DNA of 64,000 bases from an uncultured Clostridia bacterium (GCA_947053545.1 CAMRSY010000001.1:101815-165814); one strand, 5' to 3'. Shown: positions 43,697 to 53,303, numbered from the stretch's first letter. Notes: generated by a model not told the origin, from the letters alone. A program made the numbers and translations.

Positions 43697-45976
43697 TTAC
43701 TGCTCGCCGCCGTCGCTTTCGCCGCTTTCGTCGCCGTAAACGTCCATACTCTTATCGTCGGTTAAATCAACCTTGGTACGCTTTCCCTCGCCGCGTTCAG
43801 CGCCCGCCTTTTTACGGGTTACAAGGTAAGCAACCAAAATTATACCGCCACCTATTACAAGCATGCAAGCCTCGGTTATGCCGAACGCCGCGCCTACTTT
43901 GCCGCCCGTAGACAGTTTATCCCACCAGGTGGTGTTTTCCACTACGGGATAGCTTTCCATATACTCGCCCTTGTAGTAATCGTTAAGCCCCTTAATATCT
44001 GCGTCGGTCATTTTACCTACTACGGTATAATAGTAATCGCGCATATTCGCACGTACGGTTACGCCGTTAATTGTCTTGGTCATTTCGTCGGCTTTATATT
44101 CCGCCCAGTCGCCTTCAGCCGCGGCGAAATCCTTGTAAATAGCCACCGAAGCTTCGGAATAAACGTATTCCTTATCCCTTCCTTCCAAATCGACGTAAGC
44201 CTGAATAAGTTCGTCGATATAATCTGTATCGCCGGTATTAAATAAATATTTCAAAGCTTTAGAAAGCTTATCGTATGCGGCTGAGCCGTCGGCGTTTTCC
44301 TTCTCGTCGTATTCTTCGATTTTCTCGGTAACCGCGTCAAATTTTTTATTAAGCGCCTTGATTTCTTTGTTTGACATTATGCCGTTTTCGCCGTTAAGGT
44401 CGCAAACCATAATGTAATTGTAACTCTGCATTCCGCCTATTTCGCTTGCAAAAAACAGCCTGTTGTCTACAAATTCGGGCTTAAACCAATCGCTCGAAGC
44501 GTCTAAATCCAAAATGTTAACCGTATCGTAAGTTAAATCTGGCTCGATAGCAGAAGGCAGTTTACCGTAATCGTCCTGCCCGCCGTCTATAGCCACCCTG
44601 TTAACCGTATAGCCGTTGCCGCCGGTTACCGAATAATAGAGATAGGTGTGCCCCAGATTTGCTTCCTCTCTTACCGAAAGCACGGCGCTTGCGCTATCGT
44701 CGGTCATATAAAGCGCTTCGCCTATTTTTCCGTTTTCTATTTTACTTTTCGTCACGCCGCTAGACGTAGCATTAAGCGCATACAAACCGTCGGAAAGCGT
44801 TACAAACTCGTATTCGGTTGTTACGTTAGCGTTTACTACTGCGGTTTGCTCTGCAATTTTTGCCACCGCATCCCACGATTCGTCAACCTTGCCGTTTTTA
44901 TCTGCGTCGATATCGCCTATTTCAAGGCTGTAAAAGCCAACGTTGCTGTCGTCGGTTTCGCGGGTGTAATAAAGCGTGCCGTCCTTATACCATTTAATGG
45001 TAAATTTCAAATCGGAATAGCTTATACTATAATTTTTATCGTAATCCTTGGTTTCCGTATCGTACGCATAGTTGAACTGATTTACACGACCGGCCTCGTA
45101 ATTAACTTTGCCTATACCGTCGAAAACGTGCATACCGTAGTTGATATACATGGGATTGTCTGAAGGGTTATAATCTTCCACTCCGGTAAAATCGTAATCG
45201 CGGGGGGACGAGGAAGCGTCCGCCCTGACCATATAAAGCTGGTTATACTTGTAAGGCGTGGCCTGTTCGACATACTGGGGTACGTCCATTGTAAAATATA
45301 CATAAGGATTGGTTGCGTCAACCGTATCGAAAGCATAGCTTTTTACGTTGTACGCCAAAACCGTGTTGTTACCCGTGCTGCAGTTAACAGAGTGAATATT
45401 TGTTACCGACGTACCGTAAAGGTTTTCGCTTAGTGCGTACAGAATATAAACCGTGCCGTCCACCTCTACATACCGGTAATCGACAGCAAGTTCTGAACTT
45501 GTCCAAATGCTGCCGCTTGTATCCGAGCCGTCCAAAGAGGTACGCCTGAATTCGAGATTTGTATTAAGCACCTCGCCGTCGGCATTTTTATCGGACGAAG
45601 GGGTTGTGTAATAAATGTATCCGCCGTAAATATATAACCCCGCATTGTAAGTGCCCGCATAGAATACGGAGGGAACTACCGTTTGGGTAGAGGCGTAATT
45701 GCCGTTTTCCATTTCCGACTTTCTAAGCCTTTGAACCGAACCTTTTAAAACCGAGCCGTATTCGTTAGAATCGGTATTGGAAGCCTTACCGTTTATAAAA
45801 TACACGTAATCTTCCGTTTCGGTTAAAAAGCCGCCGTTAGAACGTTTGTAAGCCGAATTATCCTTTTCTCCGCTTACTCCGCCCCAATTATTTTTACAGG
45901 CAGGCAAAAATACAAGCGTTGCTGCCGAAACAGCCGCAAGCGTTGCGCATATAATTTTAGTAACACGTTTACTCAT
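43697..45976 (-). CDS. Large surface lipoprotein, beta-propeller-like, with C-terminal TM helix
   Basis: 759 residues. The N-terminal signal peptide ends in a lipobox (LPAC, Cys about 27). The following ~500 residues are strand-rich with repeats such as YVYFINGK, YIYYTTPSS and GLYALNAT, compatible with a DUF5050-type beta-propeller. A helical region follows, then a membrane helix (about 692-716), then a basic KKAGAERG and an acidic tail. Having both a lipid anchor and a C-terminal helix is unusual. It is monocistronic. Function unknown; a surface sensor or binding protein is only a guess. Confidence 0.75.
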   Translation of the reverse strand: MSKRVTKIICATLAAVSAATLVFLPACKNNWGGVSGEKDNSAYKRSNGGFLTETEDYVYFINGKASNTDSNEYGSVLKGSVQRLRKSEMENGNYASTQTVVPSVFYAGTYNAGLYIYGGYIYYTTPSSDKNADGEVLNTNLEFRRTSLDGSDTSGSIWTSSELAVDYRYVEVDGTVYILYALSENLYGTSVTNIHSVNCSTGNNTVLAYNVKSYAFDTVDATNPYVYFTMDVPQYVEQATPYKYNQLYMVRADASSSPRDYDFTGVEDYNPSDNPMYINYGMHVFDGIGKVNYEAGRVNQFNYAYDTETKDYDKNYSISYSDLKFTIKWYKDGTLYYTRETDDSNVGFYSLEIGDIDADKNGKVDESWDAVAKIAEQTAVVNANVTTEYEFVTLSDGLYALNATSSGVTKSKIENGKIGEALYMTDDSASAVLSVREEANLGHTYLYYSVTGGNGYTVNRVAIDGGQDDYGKLPSAIEPDLTYDTVNILDLDASSDWFKPEFVDNRLFFASEIGGMQSYNYIMVCDLNGENGIMSNKEIKALNKKFDAVTEKIEEYDEKENADGSAAYDKLSKALKYLFNTGDTDYIDELIQAYVDLEGRDKEYVYSEASVAIYKDFAAAEGDWAEYKADEMTKTINGVTVRANMRDYYYTVVGKMTDADIKGLNDYYKGEYMESYPVVENTTWWDKLSTGGKVGAAFGITEACMLVIGGGIILVAYLVTRKKAGAERGEGKRTKVDLTDDKSMDVYGDESGESDGGEQ

Positions 45977-46133
45977 AAAATCTCCGTAAATACCGCAAAA
46001 ACGGCATACAAAAAGATAGTTTTACACCTATACCCGATAATTATACAACACTGCCACCGTTTGCGCAATTAAAAACGGTTGGATTTACCCAAAAAATTAA
46101 GAAAGGAGAATTTATTTCACGGAAAATTTTGCT

Positions 46134-46334
46134 TTGTTTGATATTTTAAAACTCATTGGCGGCATTTCTTCTGCAGGCAACGCAGAAAAAAGCGGTAACG
46201 GCGAGCCGTCCTACCCTTTCGGAACGGGAAAAACCCCGACGGACTCGAACGCGTCCCCCCAACCGGAAAAACACAACGTTATGGCGGACGTTATAGAACG
46301 GCACGAGCGCATAGTAATGCGGGTAAAAAAATAA
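46134..46334 (+). CDS. Small hypothetical protein with a non-ATG start
   Basis: About 66 residues: a short hydrophobic helix at the start (FDILKLIGGISSAG), a Gly/Ser/Pro-rich middle, and an ending VIERHERIVMRVKK. A strong AAGGAG lies at 46103-46108, but there is no ATG at the right distance. The TTG at 46134 is far from it, and an upstream in-frame codon (ACG 46119 or ATT 46110) would fit the spacing better. It is divergent from the propeller lipoprotein. Real-gene status is likely but the start is uncertain. Confidence 0.5.
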   Translation: MFDILKLIGGISSAGNAEKSGNGEPSYPFGTGKTPTDSNASPQPEKHNVMADVIERHERIVMRVKK

Positions 46335-46359
46335 ACCCGCCCGCGTTTTACGCGGGCGG
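46325..46359 (-). terminator. Terminator of the phosphofructokinase gene
   Basis: A 9-bp GC stem (46337-46345 with 46351-46359) with a long T-run on the minus strand. Confidence 0.85.
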
Positions 46360-46427
46360 CAAGCTTAATGCTTAAATTATTTTAAACATACGCCGTGTAT
46401 TTTTTTTAACGCATGGGCGCGGTTAAA

Positions 46428-47651
46428 TTACTTGACCAAACGTAAATGTCTGGGCAATCCGTCAACCCACAGCGGCGTTATTTCCGACTGAATTAAAGGA
46501 CGGATATAATGTATGAGTTCGGGCGTAACGTAAGTGCCGTCGGGGGTTATCCACTCGTCTGGAACTTTCTTTTCAACGTTTGCAATTTCGGAAACGTTTG
46601 CAAGTTCGGTAATGCACATATACGGATCCTCGGAAACGCGCTTTAAGCACGCAACCATACCCGTTTTCCCCTCGAACGCAGCTTTAACTGCAGCGCCGGC
46701 AGAGTTAAACGCTTCGGTTACGTCGATACGCGACGTTATGTGAGCCGCGCAACGCTGCAACGAAGACAACTCGATTGCTCTGGTTTTAACACCGAATTCG
46801 GCAGCCACTTTACCCGCAAGGAATCTTGCCGTACCCGCCAACTGCTTATGCCCGAACGCGTCTACGTAATCCACATGGTCGGCTAGTTCGCAGACGTATC
46901 TACCGTCTGCAACTTTAACACCCTCCGAAACAGCAATGACAACCGAGCGGTTTTGCTGCAATAAATCGCCCGTCTTTTTTACGAATGCGTTTACGTCGAA
47001 TACTCTTTCGGGCAGATAAATCATATCCACGCCCTCGCAGTCCTCGCTGCGCGCAAGCGCCGCCGCCGCAGTAAGCCAGCCCGCGTTTCTACCCATAATT
47101 TCTATTACCGAAACCACGGGATAGTCGTAAACAAGTCCGTCGCGGATAATTTCTTTTGTCGTGGCCGCTATGTATTTTGCCGCAGAGCCGTAGCCGGGCG
47201 TGTGGTCGGTTATCGCAAGGTCGTTATCTATCGTTTTGGGACAGCCCATAAAGCGGATGGGGCTGCCTATTTTCTGTCCGTATTTTGAAAGCTTGTCTAT
47301 GGTATCCATAGAGTCGTTGCCGCCGATATAGAAGAAGGCGTAAATATCCAGTTCCTTCAGCGTTGCAAAAATCTGTTCGTACGTCTTTTCGTTGCCCTCT
47401 ATTGCAGGCAGCTTATAGCGGCACGAGCCTAAAAACGATGACGGCGTACGCTTTAACAGGTCCATATCCAAATCGTTTTTAATTTGGGTGGAAAGGTCAA
47501 CTACGTCCCTGTCCAAAAGCCCCTTAATGCCGTGAACCATTCCGTAAACAATATCCGCGCCCCTGTCCTTAGCTGTTTTAAACACGCCCAAAAGGCTTGC
47601 GTTTATTACCGAAGTAGGTCCGCCCGACTGTCCAACGATTACGTTTTTCAT
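46428..47651 (-). CDS. pfp: 6-phosphofructokinase, probably PPi-dependent
   Basis: 407 residues of the PFK family. The nucleotide/PPi loop reads YIGGNDSMDT, not the ATP-type GGDGS, and the next motif is PKTIDND, where the Lys marks PPi-dependent enzymes instead of the Gly of ATP-PFKs. The active site IEIMGRNAGWLT is present. PPi-PFK works reversibly in glycolysis in anaerobes. The Asn in GGND instead of the GGDD of most PPi enzymes leaves a little doubt about the donor. It has a clear promoter and terminator. Confidence 0.88.
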   Translation of the reverse strand: MKNVIVGQSGGPTSVINASLLGVFKTAKDRGADIVYGMVHGIKGLLDRDVVDLSTQIKNDLDMDLLKRTPSSFLGSCRYKLPAIEGNEKTYEQIFATLKELDIYAFFYIGGNDSMDTIDKLSKYGQKIGSPIRFMGCPKTIDNDLAITDHTPGYGSAAKYIAATTKEIIRDGLVYDYPVVSVIEIMGRNAGWLTAAAALARSEDCEGVDMIYLPERVFDVNAFVKKTGDLLQQNRSVVIAVSEGVKVADGRYVCELADHVDYVDAFGHKQLAGTARFLAGKVAAEFGVKTRAIELSSLQRCAAHITSRIDVTEAFNSAGAAVKAAFEGKTGMVACLKRVSEDPYMCITELANVSEIANVEKKVPDEWITPDGTYVTPELIHYIRPLIQSEITPLWVDGLPRHLRLVK

Positions 47652-47704
47652 TTAATTTCCCCTTAAATTTTTTTAACTATTGCCAAACAGCAATAACTAA
47701 TTTA

Positions 47705-47733
47705 ATTATAATATATAGCCTGAAAAAAAGCAA
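47705..47733 (-). promoter_or_regulatory. Promoter of the phosphofructokinase gene
   Basis: On the minus strand, TTGCTT, a 17-bp spacer and perfect TATAAT. A short inverted repeat ATTGC...GCAAT (47675-47690) lies in the 5' leader and could be an operator or hairpin. Confidence 0.75.
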
Positions 47734-47894
47734 TAATTAAATTAAAAATAGTTATTAAAATAAAGCCGCTAAAAATTTAAGTTATAATTTTTCCGCCTTA
47801 ATTTTTTCACTTAATTTGCCGCCTTGCCGCACGCTTTTAATAATATTTGCAATGTAAATAAATCATAACTACGCGTAAAACGCTTAGTTTGTGG

Positions 47895-48103
47895 TATATA
47901 AGGGCATAGCGCTGCCAACGCTATGCGCACGGTGAAGAATATACTAAATGAATAACTTGCTATTCAACCGCATATGAGGTCTATCCCTCAGTGTCATTAT
48001 GAGGAGCAAGCGGCATCGCAGGCATTTATTTAACGCTTAAGAAAAATGACGACATTTTACTAACCGCATACCATATACCCCCTCGCAAAGCGCGGGGTAT
48101 ATG
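47895..48103. ncRNA. Candidate structured RNA in a 513-bp intergenic region
   Basis: Bases 47652-48164 hold no gene. Inside are several perfect, nested pairings: GCATAGCG with CGCTATGC (47904-47926), AAATGAAT with ATTTATTT (47946-47953, 48024-48031, one G-U), CTTGCT with AGCAAG (47956-47961, 48005-48010), and AAAATG with CATTTT (48043-48058). At the apex are three segments TGAGG-CCTCA-TGAGG (47975-48004) that allow two alternative hairpins. A 10-bp stem (48072-48103) closes the region. The strand is uncertain. 6S RNA was considered because of the length; no recognised family was confirmed. Confidence 0.45.
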
Positions 48104-48113
48104 TTTACAATTT

Positions 48114-48144
48114 AAAGAGGCGCGGCATCAAGCCGCGCCTCTTT
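48114..48144. terminator. Terminator of the pectinesterase lipoprotein gene
   Basis: A 13-bp perfect stem (48114-48126 with 48132-48144) with T-rich flanks in both directions. Confidence 0.8.
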
Positions 48145-48164
48145 GTTTAAGTTTTATTGCAATA

Positions 48165-51100
48165 TCAGGAAACTGCTATGCTTTTTATATACGACGAACC
48201 GCCGGGGCTTGTTAAAATTATTTCAACGTCGCCTTCGCCTTCGGCAACGTAGGTTATTACGTTGCTTTCGTCGCGCGTAGCTTCAACGCCGTTAATTGAA
48301 ATTCCATTATCCCACTGCGAAGCCTGGAACGTTACGGTGCTGCCGGCTGCAACTTTAAGCTTTATATAGCTTCCGTTACCGCCGAAAGCAAGCCAGTCGC
48401 TGTTAGCTTTACAGCCTTTGAATTCAAGATAGTGGTCGGGCGAATCAACCGGCGTGCCCTGCGCTAACGAGTCGGCATTGGTCCAGTTGTACGTATAACC
48501 TGACGCCGCCGTTAAAAGCTCATAAGTAACGGTTACGCTTTTGATATAAATTCCCGAACTACCCGAGCTTGCGTCGGTTTTAATTGTTATAGTTGCAATC
48601 CCATCGACAATATTTATTTCGGCATTAGCGTCAGCCCCGTACTGAGGGTTGTTTGCATCGTACCACGCAATGCTTATCTGCGCGCCTTCTTCAACCTTTA
48701 ATACAAGTTTTGTGCCTGCCGTAACCTGAACGTTTCCGCCGTTGTTCCTCAGCTTGCCCGCCGTTGCGTCTACAATAAGTCCTTTATACGCTTCCACTTT
48801 TCCTTCTATTACGTGATCGATAGCGCCGACGTCGATAATAGTAGTTTTATTTATAAGCGCAGGCTCCCACTTGGGCGTAGCCGCAGTAAAGGTTATAACT
48901 CCGTGCGTTGCGTCGGTATAAGTATAAGTGCCGGTACCGCCTGCTTCAAGCGTTGCGGTATTGTTTGTTATCACGTATGCGCTGTCCGTAAGCACGGGAA
49001 GCTCTACGACAATAGGTTCGTCGGGACAGTCATCGGTACAGGTTTTGGTTGCAGTACCCGTTGCGGTATCCGTGGGCGCAACGACAACCCATTCGCCGTA
49101 CTGGTGAACGTGCATTCCCGCAAGCGTATCCGCCTCGAACGAAATAGTTGTGTCTGACTTTAAGGTGTAAAGCGACTTACCCTCAGCCGAACCGGGAGCA
49201 ACCGTATAATCGGTTTGCGAAAGCACGGGAAGCTCTTTATTTTGGGTTTCGCCTGCAAGTCCGCAATCTTCCACAAGACAATGTCTTGTAGCGCTGCCGA
49301 CATCGGTTGCAGAAGCGGGGGTTATCGTCCAATCGCTCCACGCATGCGCCGTGTGCTGATAATCGGGATCAATTGTGATGTTTATTACTTTGAAATAAGC
49401 CGTATTGTCGGCTGAAATTACAACGTAGCCGGGAACCTTAACCGTGTAGGAAACCGTTGTGTTTTTAGCTCCCTCCTGCTCAACGCCGTTAATCTTTATC
49501 TTTTCGGCATTGTCGTAAGGAGAACGCGTTATTTCCAGCTTAGCGCCTTCGGGAAGGTTTAACGCAACGTAGCCGCCGTTCTTACCGAACGTTACCCAAC
49601 CGCCGCTGTTGCCGCAGCCTACGAACAAAATTTTGTCTGTGCTTACGGGGTCGTCGCTACCCGAATACTGATATTTACCGCTTTCGGTCCAACGCGCAAT
49701 TTCAAGTTTGGCTGTAGGCGCGTCAAACGTTATTGTCTTTCCGTCTACCGTAATGGAGTAAGTTCCTGTTCCGCCCTGTTCCAACGTTGCGGTGTTGTTT
49801 GTTATTGTATATTCGCTGCTGGTAAGAACGGGAATATCCACCTCGATTGTAGGCGCGTCGCAAGTACCTTCGGTACCGGTACACGTCTGCGTGGCCTTTC
49901 CTGCCGCTTCCAAAGTTGCAGTTATAACCCATGCGCCGTAGTTGTGAGCATGAACGCCCGCAATAGCATCGGCTTCGAAAGTTACCGTTTCGTCCGACTT
50001 TAACGTATAGATAAGTTTTCCTGCAGTTTCACTTGCCGTAACGTTATATTTTTCAACCGACAGTTCGGGCAATTCCTTGCTATCCTGGTGAGGCGTATCT
50101 TCCTCGCAATCCAAGCAGGTTCTTACCGCCATACCGGTAGCGTCGGCAGCGGGGACCGCAGTAATATTCCAGTCGCCGTATTGATGAACGTGCGCGGGAG
50201 TTTCGGTTTTATCAAGAGTAATAACCTTAATGCAGCAACCCATCGACGTAATGGGGCTATTTTCGGTTGTCTTTATGGTTACGGTAGCCATTCCGTTAAT
50301 ATAGTTTACGTTGATGTTTTCAGCCGAACCGTAAGGCGTGCCGTAAGGGTCAAAGAAAACTTTGCCCGCAACCTTGAACTTAATTACGCAACCGTCGGAA
50401 AGCCAAAGGAAATTCTTAGCGTTTTCGGTATTGAAAGTTGCGCCGTTCAAAGCGTAAATCGTCATATCGCCGTCGAATAAATCAATGCCGTTTTCGTCGG
50501 TAGAAGTTTTCTTTTCATATGACGTTCCCATATTTTCCGCGCCGAACTCGTACCTTACGGGAGGAGCGACAACCTTCTTTGTGCCGTCCCAGTCTTTCTG
50601 ATACTTAACCGTACCGTTGTCTGCGCTGAATACTACGGCTAAGTCGTCGTAAACCGCAGCCTGTTCGGGCGTAAGTATTGTACAAATCTTGTCGATTATA
50701 TGCGTTGTGGGATCTGCCGTATCCAAAACCGCCTGAGGAAGCGCGCCTGCACCCGTATTGTTATATTCGAACAACTGAGCGGGGTTAGGAGCAGCGTTCA
50801 TCTGCGTATAGCGGTCGTTCTTGTTGCTGGACGTATCACCGAAATATTCGGTTGAATATGCTTTGGATATGTTGCAGTTGATAAACGCAAGCGTCATACC
50901 CTTATCCCAGCCGCGGGCAAGCGATACCGTACCGTCTACAACGTTTGCATCGCCGGTAAGCGTACAGCCGTTGAATACGTAACCGTATTTCATGCCGCCT
51001 ACGCCGCTACCCTTGGTTGCAACTATGTAACCGCCGTTTTTAGCGTCGCCCGCGCCCAGCGTATTTATCGTACAGTTTTTGAAATACGACGTTGCCGTTG

Positions 51101-53168
51101 CGCCGAAGATATAGTCGGTTCTGCCTTCGATATAGCAGTCTTCGAATACGTGCCTGCCTTCCATTGCGTACAGCGTATCGTGGTAGGAGGTAAACCTGCA
51201 GTTGTTGAATGTTGCCATATCGGCCTGCACAAGCAAGGCTACAGCCTGCGTATCACCGTGCAGTTTGGTGCTTTCAACATACAGTGCGTTAGTGTTCCAA
51301 TAGTTTTTGAACGTAAGGTTTTCAGCGTGGAAGCCAGCCGCAGTCGAACGGATGGATACCGACGCGCTACCGTCGGTGGAGTACGCCGTTGTGCCGCTGG
51401 GATCTTTAAATCCGGCAATCAAATCGAACCAGAGTACGTTTTTGCTTGCGTCGGTGCCTTCGCCTACAAGGCTTATGTTAGGTAAATCGATTTCAACCTT
51501 TTCCTTGTATTCGCCGTTCTTTATGGTAACTACCTTTTCAACGGCGTCTTCGGCTTCCAGAGCTTTGAACATCTGTATAGCCTGGTTAACGGTTTTAACC
51601 GTGTAAACGTTTTCGCTGTTGATATTGATGTTTTCCACAGAGCCGTCAACTATTACTTTAGTCTTATCAGCGGTAGCAGCGTCTACGAAATAAACGTCGT
51701 AGCTGCCCGTTTTACCGTTTGTCGTAGTTACGGTAACCGTCTGCTTTCCGGTTGTGCCGTTGCCGGGCGTAGAAACAGTGTATTCGTTGAGGTTCTGTTT
51801 AAGTATAAACTTTTCGGTTCCGTCTACGTCGGGCGCCGAGCATATTGCCGTTACGGCAAGGTTGTTGCTGTTAAACGTTTCGCCGAGTTTGAATATCTTC
51901 TGTACAGGCAATGTAATTCTGCCCAAGTTACAGGAATAATCGGAAAGCTCTATCGAATCGATTGCGTATACCGTAACCTCTACGTCGGCTGTGAAAGGCT
52001 GGGTCGCTCCCTGGGGAGTATATTCAACCTTTACCTTCTGCTTGCCTGCCTTAGTAGCATCGAATCCGTCGTCGTTAATGGTGAAATCGGTAATCGAATC
52101 CTGCCTGCCGTTATCGTAGTCGAGGTATACCTCAAGGTCGCCCGTAACAAGCTCTCTGCCGGCAAGCATCTTCAATGCGGGATTCTTAACGCTGATTCCC
52201 GCGGGAGCGGCCTTTTCAAGCTTTTCGGAAATCGATATGTTACCAAGTCTCGCAGACGTGTCGCTTGTAAACTTATAGTAGCCTGCGGGCAGATTTTCAA
52301 TTTTAATTCCCTTCGTAACGGTTGTTATCTGCAAGCTCCAAACCTGTTCGCCCGTTGCCATGTCGATAAGCGCAAACGTGGGGTTGGCTCCGGTACTCGC
52401 ACTCTTGGCGTCGAACTGGATGGTATTTTCGTTATCGTAACCAGTTAAGTTAAAGAACAAATCTTTCTTCTGCGTGTTTACGGTATTACCTGTTATATCG
52501 CCGGTGGAGTCGAAATAAACGCCTGCCGAGAAAGTGAATTTACCGAACACAAAATCTTCGGTAAGCTTATTTTTATTGCCGAACTTATTCCAAAGCGCGG
52601 TAAGGTCGCACTTTGTTGCAACTATGTCGTACTCAATATTGTCCTTAACGGTTATTGCACACGTAGCCGTTTTAGCACCGTCGTTGGTAGTTACCGTTAT
52701 GTTAGCAGTACCCGCTTTTACAGCCGTAACAACACCGTCTTTAACCGTAGCAACCTTATCATCGGAAGACGACCATTTTACGGTTTTATCGGTAGCGTTT
52801 GCCGGCAACACCGTAACGCTTAAAGTTACCGTTTTGCCGGTCTTAACCGTATACTTGGAAAGGTTTAACGAAACCGATTCAACGTTAACGGCACCGGGCG
52901 TTTCGCTTTTAACCGCTTCGCACTTGTCGCAAACGTTGTCCGTTCCCCATACGTGGGCTTCAGATTCTTTATCCGGTAAGTCGCAACCGGACACGTCGCA
53001 ATGCTCGTGGTGAGTCGTTCCGTTTTTGTCGTCTACCCATTGATAATTATGGGTATGACCGCCGTCGCCGTCGCCGTTGCCTTTTTTGCAACCCGTTACG
53101 CCCGCAATACCCGCGCCCAATGCGCCGGCGATTACGAACACTGATAAAAGTTTTGTAAGTTTGTTCAT
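48165..53168 (-). CDS. Giant lipoprotein with Big2, pectin methylesterase and repeat modules
   Basis: 1,667 residues from the ATG at 53168, which has GGGAG 5 nt upstream; the reading from 53282 starts inside the promoter region. Lipobox VTGC (Cys 27). Then a HxH/CxxC module, a Big2 Ig-like domain (about 95-177), a carbohydrate-binding-like sandwich, and a CE8 pectinesterase domain (about 505-800). Catalytic Asp 664 and Asp 685, Arg 752 and Trp 754 are at the family spacings, and Gln 641 is kept; the GYQDTL Gln is His 663. After it, four 'HxHxYGxW...C' repeats alternate with strand-rich sandwiches. It probably de-esterifies dietary pectin at the cell surface. Confidence 0.85.
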   Translation of the reverse strand: MNKLTKLLSVFVIAGALGAGIAGVTGCKKGNGDGDGGHTHNYQWVDDKNGTTHHEHCDVSGCDLPDKESEAHVWGTDNVCDKCEAVKSETPGAVNVESVSLNLSKYTVKTGKTVTLSVTVLPANATDKTVKWSSSDDKVATVKDGVVTAVKAGTANITVTTNDGAKTATCAITVKDNIEYDIVATKCDLTALWNKFGNKNKLTEDFVFGKFTFSAGVYFDSTGDITGNTVNTQKKDLFFNLTGYDNENTIQFDAKSASTGANPTFALIDMATGEQVWSLQITTVTKGIKIENLPAGYYKFTSDTSARLGNISISEKLEKAAPAGISVKNPALKMLAGRELVTGDLEVYLDYDNGRQDSITDFTINDDGFDATKAGKQKVKVEYTPQGATQPFTADVEVTVYAIDSIELSDYSCNLGRITLPVQKIFKLGETFNSNNLAVTAICSAPDVDGTEKFILKQNLNEYTVSTPGNGTTGKQTVTVTTTNGKTGSYDVYFVDAATADKTKVIVDGSVENININSENVYTVKTVNQAIQMFKALEAEDAVEKVVTIKNGEYKEKVEIDLPNISLVGEGTDASKNVLWFDLIAGFKDPSGTTAYSTDGSASVSIRSTAAGFHAENLTFKNYWNTNALYVESTKLHGDTQAVALLVQADMATFNNCRFTSYHDTLYAMEGRHVFEDCYIEGRTDYIFGATATSYFKNCTINTLGAGDAKNGGYIVATKGSGVGGMKYGYVFNGCTLTGDANVVDGTVSLARGWDKGMTLAFINCNISKAYSTEYFGDTSSNKNDRYTQMNAAPNPAQLFEYNNTGAGALPQAVLDTADPTTHIIDKICTILTPEQAAVYDDLAVVFSADNGTVKYQKDWDGTKKVVAPPVRYEFGAENMGTSYEKKTSTDENGIDLFDGDMTIYALNGATFNTENAKNFLWLSDGCVIKFKVAGKVFFDPYGTPYGSAENINVNYINGMATVTIKTTENSPITSMGCCIKVITLDKTETPAHVHQYGDWNITAVPAADATGMAVRTCLDCEEDTPHQDSKELPELSVEKYNVTASETAGKLIYTLKSDETVTFEADAIAGVHAHNYGAWVITATLEAAGKATQTCTGTEGTCDAPTIEVDIPVLTSSEYTITNNTATLEQGGTGTYSITVDGKTITFDAPTAKLEIARWTESGKYQYSGSDDPVSTDKILFVGCGNSGGWVTFGKNGGYVALNLPEGAKLEITRSPYDNAEKIKINGVEQEGAKNTTVSYTVKVPGYVVISADNTAYFKVINITIDPDYQHTAHAWSDWTITPASATDVGSATRHCLVEDCGLAGETQNKELPVLSQTDYTVAPGSAEGKSLYTLKSDTTISFEADTLAGMHVHQYGEWVVVAPTDTATGTATKTCTDDCPDEPIVVELPVLTDSAYVITNNTATLEAGGTGTYTYTDATHGVITFTAATPKWEPALINKTTIIDVGAIDHVIEGKVEAYKGLIVDATAGKLRNNGGNVQVTAGTKLVLKVEEGAQISIAWYDANNPQYGADANAEINIVDGIATITIKTDASSGSSGIYIKSVTVTYELLTAASGYTYNWTNADSLAQGTPVDSPDHYLEFKGCKANSDWLAFGGNGSYIKLKVAAGSTVTFQASQWDNGISINGVEATRDESNVITYVAEGEGDVEIILTSPGGSSYIKSIAVS

Positions 53169-53303
53169 AAATTCTCCCGTCCTTGAAAAAAACGCCGTAT
53201 TATACAGATAAAAATGTTTGCGCGGCTCCACAAGGCGCCGCGCTTTTCTTTTACCGTGTATAAAGAAAAGCCGTTCTTTCAAAAATTTATTAATAGTAAT
53301 TTT

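Noticed and set aside
53169-53282. 38-residue N-terminal extension of the pectinesterase lipoprotein
   Set aside because: It would start next to the promoter and lacks a ribosome-binding site, while ATG 53168 has GGGAG and opens directly into a signal peptide.
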